NCBI GenBank assembly: GCA_948468465.1
Contig: CAOKJJ010000095.1
Location: forward strand, 1 to 18,487
From: an uncultured Eubacterium sp.
Lineage (GTDB): Bacteria; Bacillota_A; Clostridia; Lachnospirales; Lachnospiraceae
Direction: 5' to 3'
Length of the DNA stretch: 18,487 bases
Shown: positions 14,374-18,487 of the stretch, piece after piece
How the letters are laid out: each line of letters starts with the position of its first letter
Position numbering within the stretch: position 1 is the stretch's first letter
The notes under the pieces: model-generated
Told to the model about the DNA's origin: nothing
Database searches by the model: none
Seen by the model: only the letters and a program-made list of their open reading frames with translations
Made by a program: the position numbers and the translations under genes

Positions 14374-15770
14374 GCCAGGCCTCCTTTCAGCTCTACGATA
14401 ACAGTTGTGCCGCGGTTTTCTTCACTTTCAAAGGAAATGGTGCCGTGGTGCATTCTGGCTATTTCCACACAGAGTGTCAGGCCAAGGCCTGCGCCGCCCT
14501 GTGCACGGGAGCGCGATTTATCGACCCGATAAAAAGCTTCGGTAATGTGCGACAAGGCAGTCTGCGGAATGCCTCTGCCGTTATCAGACACTTTGATCTG
14601 GCAGCCTTGCGCAGTCATGACAGAATACACACAGATGGTACCGCCTTCTGTCAGTGCTTTTCTGGCGTTTTCGATCAGATTCACAAGAAGGGAACCGAAA
14701 AAATCAGTATCCAGCATACAATATCCGTCTTCACAGGCGCACTGCAGCATCACCTGGTCTTTTGCAAGTACGGGTTTTAAATGGCTGACCAGATTTGTAA
14801 TAATGTCTGATGGGGAAGCCTTTGTTAATGTAAAGGATTCATGCTTGGACACAAAAATATCAAGCAGCTTCAGCGACAAGTGTTCCAGGCGTCTTCCTTC
14901 TGAAAAGATATATTTTGCAGCGTCAATCTCATCTTCTTTTGACAAAGACTGGCTCCTTAACAGATCAGCATAGCCGATAATGGAAGTCATGGGCGTTTTC
15001 AGCTCATGGGTAAAATTGCCAATAAACAGATTTTGACGTTCCATAGAATCTTTCAGATCCTGGATGCTGCGCTGCAGATGATCAGCCATCAAGTCAAAAT
15101 CCCTGGAAACAGCGCCGACTTCATCATTGCTTTTAATCTGACTGCGGTAATCATAATTGCCGGAGGCGATTTCACGGGATGCTTTTGACAAACGCGCCAG
15201 CGGCCTGGTCAGGAAAAAAGCAAGGATGTACGAAAAACAGGCACATGCCAGGACAAGTATAATGAAAATCTGCTGATAAAGCTCCTGCTGCTTGCTGCGG
15301 GTTTCATAAATCGAAGTAATATCATACGCCGCATCGAGATAGTAAACTTTTCTGCCGACAAAAAAAGAGCCGGAAAGCTGTAAGTAATAATGAAAATCCG
15401 GCGCCGAAAAAATTGTACAGGCAAGGTGCGATACATCGGTTTGTTCGGAAAGGTTTTTAAAATGAGCGACAATCGTACCTTTGGAATATAATGTTTCTGT
15501 CTGAGAATGCAGCTGCAGCGCAGCGCCGAAAGCATCTTGCGCCGAAAGCTGTTCCAGTATTTTGGAAATGTCCTTTTCATCCGTCCATTCGTCCATATTG
15601 TTGACAATCTGCAGTGTATTTAAAATCATGCGGTACGATTCCTGTGCCGCGGTTTTTTCCTGCTGCAGAGAAGTCTGAAAGGTGCTGGAGATCAGGGCGC
15701 TTCCGCCCGCCCCGAAAAACAGCGATATCAAAGTAATCATGCAGCAGGTAGCTTTGATTCGAAATTTCAT
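14370..15770 (-). CDS. Two-component sensor histidine kinase (HAMP, HisKA, HATPase)
   Basis: The product has 466 residues. Transmembrane helix 1 is at about 9-28 and helix 2 at about 168-187. Between them is a roughly 140-residue extracellular sensor domain with no recognised family. HAMP covers about 188-242. HisKA has the phospho-acceptor His255 in NFTHELKTPMTSIIGYADLL. The ATPase domain contains the N box NLIENARKA, the G1 box DNGRGIP, the F-type segment EAFYRVDKSRSR and the G2 box GGAGLGL. The kinase is complete and looks active. It starts at ATG 15770, overlapping the regulator stop by 4 bases, and overlaps the next gene by 4 bases. The signal is unknown; the downstream VanY-like gene suggests cell-envelope stress or cell-wall intermediates. 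Confidence 0.95.
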   Translation of the reverse strand: MKFRIKATCCMITLISLFFGAGGSALISSTFQTSLQQEKTAAQESYRMILNTLQIVNNMDEWTDEKDISKILEQLSAQDAFGAALQLHSQTETLYSKGTIVAHFKNLSEQTDVSHLACTIFSAPDFHYYLQLSGSFFVGRKVYYLDAAYDITSIYETRSKQQELYQQIFIILVLACACFSYILAFFLTRPLARLSKASREIASGNYDYRSQIKSNDEVGAVSRDFDLMADHLQRSIQDLKDSMERQNLFIGNFTHELKTPMTSIIGYADLLRSQSLSKEDEIDAAKYIFSEGRRLEHLSLKLLDIFVSKHESFTLTKASPSDIITNLVSHLKPVLAKDQVMLQCACEDGYCMLDTDFFGSLLVNLIENARKALTEGGTICVYSVMTAQGCQIKVSDNGRGIPQTALSHITEAFYRVDKSRSRAQGGAGLGLTLCVEIARMHHGTISFESEENRGTTVIVELKGGLA

Positions 15771-16426
15771 GTCTTTACCTCAAGCCGGTATCCAACTTTA
15801 TTCACCGCAATCAGTTCTTTTTCCAGGTGTGTTTTGCGGCGCAGACGCTGGATATGGAGATCTACGGTTTTACTGCCATAGATAAATTCTTTTTCCCAGA
15901 TACGTTCATAAATAGTTTCCCGATATAAGGCAGTATTAGGATTTTGCACGAAAAGCAGCAGCAGTTCATATTCTTTTGGCGTCAATGCGATATCAGTCCC
16001 GTCACGGGTCACTTTTCTGGACTTTGTATCTATCACAAGTCCGGCAACGGCAATCGTTTCTTCTGTCTTATGATAACGCCGCAGCACGACGTCCACGCGC
16101 GCCAGCAGTTCAATAATTTCAAACGGTTTTACAATATAGTCCTCAGCACCCATGCGAAGCCCTTTTACTTTGTCGGTCACGGAATTTTTAGCGGTAATAA
16201 AAATAACGGGAATTTCCAGCGGACGGATATATTCCATCAGCTCAAAACCGTCAATGTCCGGGAGCATGATGTCCAGTAAAATGAGATCATAGCTGCCGGC
16301 ATCAATCAGATCAGCGGCCTCGGTGCCGGTAAACGCACAATCACACAAATATCCGGCATTTTTCAGACTCAGCCGGATCAGGTTGGAGATCGGTTTTTCA
16401 TCTTCTGCGATCAGTATATGAATCAA
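15767..16426 (-). CDS. OmpR/PhoB-family response regulator
   Basis: The product has 219 residues from a TTG start at 16426, chosen because GGAGG lies 8 bases upstream and the receiver domain begins at once (IHILIAEDEKPISN). Upstream in-frame ATGs would add 26 residues without a ribosome site. The receiver contains Glu8-Asp9-Glu10, the phospho-acceptor Asp52 in LILLDIMLPD, Thr78 and Lys100 in YIVKPFE. The winged-helix DNA-binding domain (about 125-219) includes LTPKEYELLLLFVQNPN and SKTVDLHIQRLRRK, as in OmpR/VanR-type regulators. It is the first gene of a three-gene operon with the kinase. Its own promoter and nearby TGTGCA repeats lie upstream, so autoregulation is plausible. The VanY-like gene, and perhaps the divergent GH3, are candidate targets. 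Confidence 0.93.
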   Translation of the reverse strand: MIHILIAEDEKPISNLIRLSLKNAGYLCDCAFTGTEAADLIDAGSYDLILLDIMLPDIDGFELMEYIRPLEIPVIFITAKNSVTDKVKGLRMGAEDYIVKPFEIIELLARVDVVLRRYHKTEETIAVAGLVIDTKSRKVTRDGTDIALTPKEYELLLLFVQNPNTALYRETIYERIWEKEFIYGSKTVDLHIQRLRRKTHLEKELIAVNKVGYRLEVKT

Positions 16427-16535
16427 GGCAGGTTCCTCCACAGGAATGATTTTGTAAAAAATAGCAATATTCTGCATTTTTACTTTACAACGGGAAAGCA
16501 TCAAAATGGCAAAAAAATTCGCTGCAACATACTAA

Positions 16536-16564
16536 ATTATATCAGAGAAGTATGGAAAAAGCAA
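16536..16564 (-). promoter_or_regulatory. SigA-type promoter of the two-component operon
   Basis: On the - strand TTGCTT (16564-16559) and TATAAT (16541-16536) with a 17-bp spacer. The leader would be about 100 bases before the TTG start. Confidence 0.8.
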
Positions 16565-16567
16565 GAT

Positions 16568-16622
16568 TGTGCATTTTAACCGATTGAAAGATGTGCAGCA
16601 GGCGCAATCTGCAAAATGTGCA
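16568..16622. repeat. Three TGTGCA direct repeats at 24-25 bp intervals
   Basis: TGTGCA occurs at 16568-16573, 16592-16597 and 16617-16622, each preceded by an A/T-rich base pair. They lie just upstream of the regulator promoter and between it and the GH3 promoter. They may be binding sites for a regulator, perhaps the adjacent response regulator. Confidence 0.4.
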
Positions 16623-16646
16623 CCATATAAGTACAGAATAGGAACG

Positions 16647-16695
16647 ATCTATTGTTATTTTTTACAAATAAATATAAAATGTAGAAACAATAGAT
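16647..16695. repeat. 10-bp inverted repeat bracketing the GH3 promoter
   Basis: ATCTATTGTT (16647-16656) and AACAATAGAT (16686-16695) are perfect inverted copies 29 bp apart. One arm covers the -35 box and the other the expected transcription start, a layout suited to a repressor dimer or loop. Confidence 0.6.
16652..16680 (+). promoter_or_regulatory. SigA-type promoter of the GH3 gene
   Basis: TTGTTA (16652-16657) and TAAAAT (16675-16680) with a 17-bp spacer; transcription would start near 16686, giving a leader of about 85 bases. The -35 box overlaps the left arm of a 10-bp inverted repeat. Confidence 0.6.
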
Positions 16696-16717
16696 GTTTG
16701 CGCGGACATGTTTCTAC
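16681..16717 (+). promoter_or_regulatory. Leader hairpin and LacI/CcpA-like operator before GH3
   Basis: GTAGAAACA (16681-16689) pairs perfectly with TGTTTCTAC (16709-16717). Within it lies ATGTTTGCGCGGACAT (16694-16709), which has the outer ATGT/ACAT arms and central CG of LacI-family operators such as cre, though it departs from the CcpA consensus at several bases. Confidence 0.45.
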
Positions 16718-16771
16718 TATTTCCGGGCGTCTGCAGCGCCTGGGATGGAAAAAATCAGGGAGGTAAGAAAA

Positions 16772-18487
16772 ATGAAACATTCCAGATTATGGACGGGTCT
16801 GTCATCGCTATGCAGCAGTTTATTGGTGCTGTCATTGGTAGGATTGGACTGCATGATGGGATATGCGGGAACTGTAAACCAGGCGCTTGGCATCCGGACC
16901 AGTGAGATTGTCAATGAAGGTGACGCGGGAGAAAATACGACTTATTATGAAAGCGGTTACGGAGAGCTGAACGCAGAAAATCTGCAGCAGCTGATTGAAG
17001 ATACTTATGCGGAAGCTGTGCAGGAGGAAGCAGAAGGCGCTGTTTTGCTGAAAAATGAGAATGGGGCTCTGCCGCTGTCTGCAAAAGAGAACAGGGTAAC
17101 TTTGTTTGGACACGCGGTCGCACAGCCGCTGTATAAAAATGCTTCGGCAGGTTCCAAGGGTTATCAGACGGAACATAATATTGATTTGTATAAGGCTATG
17201 AGCGATGCTGGTTTTGCAATGAATGATACGCTGTACGATGCGTATGCCGCAAGTGAGACAACCCGCGGCACCGGCAGCTTTGATTTTGCGACACAGACAA
17301 CCAGCGTAAAGTCTATGGGGGAAGAGCCGATTTCCTTTTATACAGATGAATTGCGCTCATCCTGGGAGAATGATTATAATGATGCGGCAATTGTGATGTT
17401 AGCTCGTGAAGCCGGAGAAGGCATAGAACTGGAAATAGAGGACTCTTATGAGGAGATCAGCCAGCTCGCGCTGCATCAGGATGAAAAAGATTTGCTGCAG
17501 ATGATCAGGGATTCTGCAAAATTTTCAAAAATCATAGTGCTGATTAACAGTGGCAACCCAATGGAGTTAGAATGGCTTGAGGAATACGGCGTGGATGCTT
17601 GTCTGTGGATCGGCCTGCCGGGACAGCGGGGGTTTGAGGCTGTGGCAGGCATTCTGAATGGGACGGTAAATCCATCCGGGCGTCTGACAGATACTTATGC
17701 GGCAAATTCCCTGTCCGCGCCTTCCGTTGTAAATGGAAGCTTCCATAACCAGAACTGGGGAAATCTGGAAGAAGTACTTAAGATAGTGGAGGATGCGGAT
17801 GACGGTGTATCCTGGTCAACTGTCCAGGCAGAGGGTATTTACGTAGGATACAAATATTACGAAACGAGATATGAGGACGTTATTTTAAAACAGGGGAATG
17901 CGGATGATGCGGCCGGTTCTTCTTATGGCGACGCCTGGGACTATGCGGAGGAAGTAACGTATCCGTTTGGATATGGTTTGTCTTATACAGAGTTTGCGCA
18001 GACGCTGGATGATGTGGTTATTGAAGGAGATAAGATTACAGTCACTGTAACGGTGAAAAATAACGGAGCTGCCGCAGGCAAATCGGTTGTCCAGATCTAT
18101 GCGCAGACACCGTACGGCGATTATGAAAAAGAGAATCTTGTGGAGAAATCAGCCGTTCAGCTTCTGAATTTTGGAAAGACCGAGCTGCTGCAGCCGGGAG
18201 AGAGTCAGACGCTTACAATAGAATGCGACAAATACCTGCTGGCAAGCTATGACTATACCAATGCAAAAAGCTACATTATGAGCGAGGGCGATTACTATAT
18301 CGCAATCGGTGAAAACGCGCATGATGCGCTGAATAACGTGCTGGCGGCAAAGGGTGCGGACGGCATGACGGATGCGGATGGCACGGAGGCTGCAGGCGAC
18401 GAAGGGAAAAGCTATACATGGAAGGAAACCTATGAAGCGGATGCATACCGCAATTCCCGTTATACTGGGGAAGAGGTGACGAACCAG
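16772..18487 (+). CDS. Domain-permuted GH3 beta-glucosidase-type enzyme (5' part; cut by window end)
   Basis: The frame is open for 572 codons from ATG 16772 (GGGAGG 8 bases upstream) to the window end. Residues 5-30 form a hydrophobic signal anchor. Residues 80-310 are the GH3 C-terminal alpha/beta-sandwich domain: AEGAVLLKNENGALPL, then LAREAGEG (variant of the SGEG loop that contributes to the active site), IIVLINSGNPMEL, and WIGLPGQRGFEAVAGILNGTVNPSGRL. Residues 395-515 hold YPFGYGLSYTEF and a fibronectin III-like domain. The TIM barrel with the nucleophile Asp, which normally comes first, has not appeared; it is expected after the window. This reversed order is known from Ruminococcus albus and Butyrivibrio beta-glucosidases. 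The likely substrates are cello-oligosaccharides, at the cell surface. Until the 3' part is seen, a truncated gene cannot be excluded. Confidence 0.88.
   Translation, partial: MKHSRLWTGLSSLCSSLLVLSLVGLDCMMGYAGTVNQALGIRTSEIVNEGDAGENTTYYESGYGELNAENLQQLIEDTYAEAVQEEAEGAVLLKNENGALPLSAKENRVTLFGHAVAQPLYKNASAGSKGYQTEHNIDLYKAMSDAGFAMNDTLYDAYAASETTRGTGSFDFATQTTSVKSMGEEPISFYTDELRSSWENDYNDAAIVMLAREAGEGIELEIEDSYEEISQLALHQDEKDLLQMIRDSAKFSKIIVLINSGNPMELEWLEEYGVDACLWIGLPGQRGFEAVAGILNGTVNPSGRLTDTYAANSLSAPSVVNGSFHNQNWGNLEEVLKIVEDADDGVSWSTVQAEGIYVGYKYYETRYEDVILKQGNADDAAGSSYGDAWDYAEEVTYPFGYGLSYTEFAQTLDDVVIEGDKITVTVTVKNNGAAAGKSVVQIYAQTPYGDYEKENLVEKSAVQLLNFGKTELLQPGESQTLTIECDKYLLASYDYTNAKSYIMSEGDYYIAIGENAHDALNNVLAAKGADGMTDADGTEAAGDEGKSYTWKETYEADAYRNSRYTGEEVTNQ

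Larger units (their letters stand above)
16427..16771. other. Divergent intergenic region (345 bp) between response regulator and GH3
   Basis: No gene is supported. From left to right it holds the regulator leader and ribosome site, its promoter (16536-16564), three TGTGCA repeats (16568-16622), the GH3 promoter (16652-16680), and two overlapping inverted repeats around the GH3 transcription start (16647-16717). A candidate LacI/CcpA-like operator (16694-16709) and the GH3 ribosome site GGGAGG (16758-16763) follow. It looks like a densely regulated divergent control region. Confidence 0.7.

Noticed and set aside
12213..16426. A vancomycin-resistance operon
   Set aside because: A VanY-like peptidase and an OmpR-type two-component pair are present, but no vanH, vanA/B-type ligase or vanX genes are in the window, so resistance is not supported.
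16427..16504. Longer response regulator starting at 16504
   Set aside because: The additional 26 residues are not part of a receiver domain and lack a ribosome site; the TTG at 16426 has GGAGG at the right distance.

Overview
This window looks like a chromosomal segment of a spore-forming, anaerobic member of the Bacillota, class Clostridia, most likely Lachnospiraceae. This is inferred from several features together: an electron-transfer flavoprotein of the butyrate/acyl-CoA dehydrogenase type, collagen-like exosporium-type proteins, strong AGGAGG ribosome binding sites, TTG starts, a clostridial nuclease-helicase fusion, and secreted plant-polysaccharide hydrolases including a domain-permuted GH3. 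No rRNA, tRNA, CRISPR array, insertion sequence or phage gene was seen.

Left part (1-4157). The window opens with the 3' end of etfA on the + strand, closed by a very strong bidirectional terminator. Next, on the - strand, is a surface-protein island. It holds a short collagen-like protein with a jelly-roll-like C-terminus, then a family 2 glycosyltransferase with a TPR-like tail, then a large collagen-like protein of about 131 Gly-X-Y triplets ending in a BclB-type domain. This is the make-up expected for spore-surface filaments and the enzyme that may glycosylate them. Both collagen genes carry a similar sporulation-sigma-like promoter motif with identical spacing.

Middle part (4414-11203, mostly + strand). 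A MerR/TipAS-type regulator with a 19-bp-spacer promoter is followed by a YjbR-family protein. Then come an Lrp/AsnC regulator and the biotin transporter component bioY, with a BirA-type operator and a clear promoter upstream. A secreted GH5 glucanase lies on the - strand. A histidine-phosphatase-family protein is translationally coupled to a 782-residue protein joining a RecB-like nuclease domain to an Fe-S XPD/DinG-type helicase.

Right part (11264-16426, - strand). Two small uncharacterised genes form a likely bicistron (61 and 212 residues). A VanY-like D,D-carboxypeptidase lies downstream of a compact three-gene operon. That operon encodes an OmpR-type response regulator (TTG start), a sensor kinase and a membrane-anchored extracytoplasmic protein, joined by 4-bp overlaps. 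The likely theme is sensing and remodelling of the cell envelope.

Right edge (16427-18487). A 345-bp divergent intergenic region has well-formed promoters in both directions, three TGTGCA repeats and nested inverted repeats. It leads into a GH3 beta-glucosidase-type gene that starts with the alpha/beta-sandwich domain instead of the TIM barrel and is cut by the window end. The most interesting loci are the collagen/glycosyltransferase island, the nuclease-helicase, the unknown gene pair, the two-component operon with its unknown third gene, and the leader of the permuted GH3.
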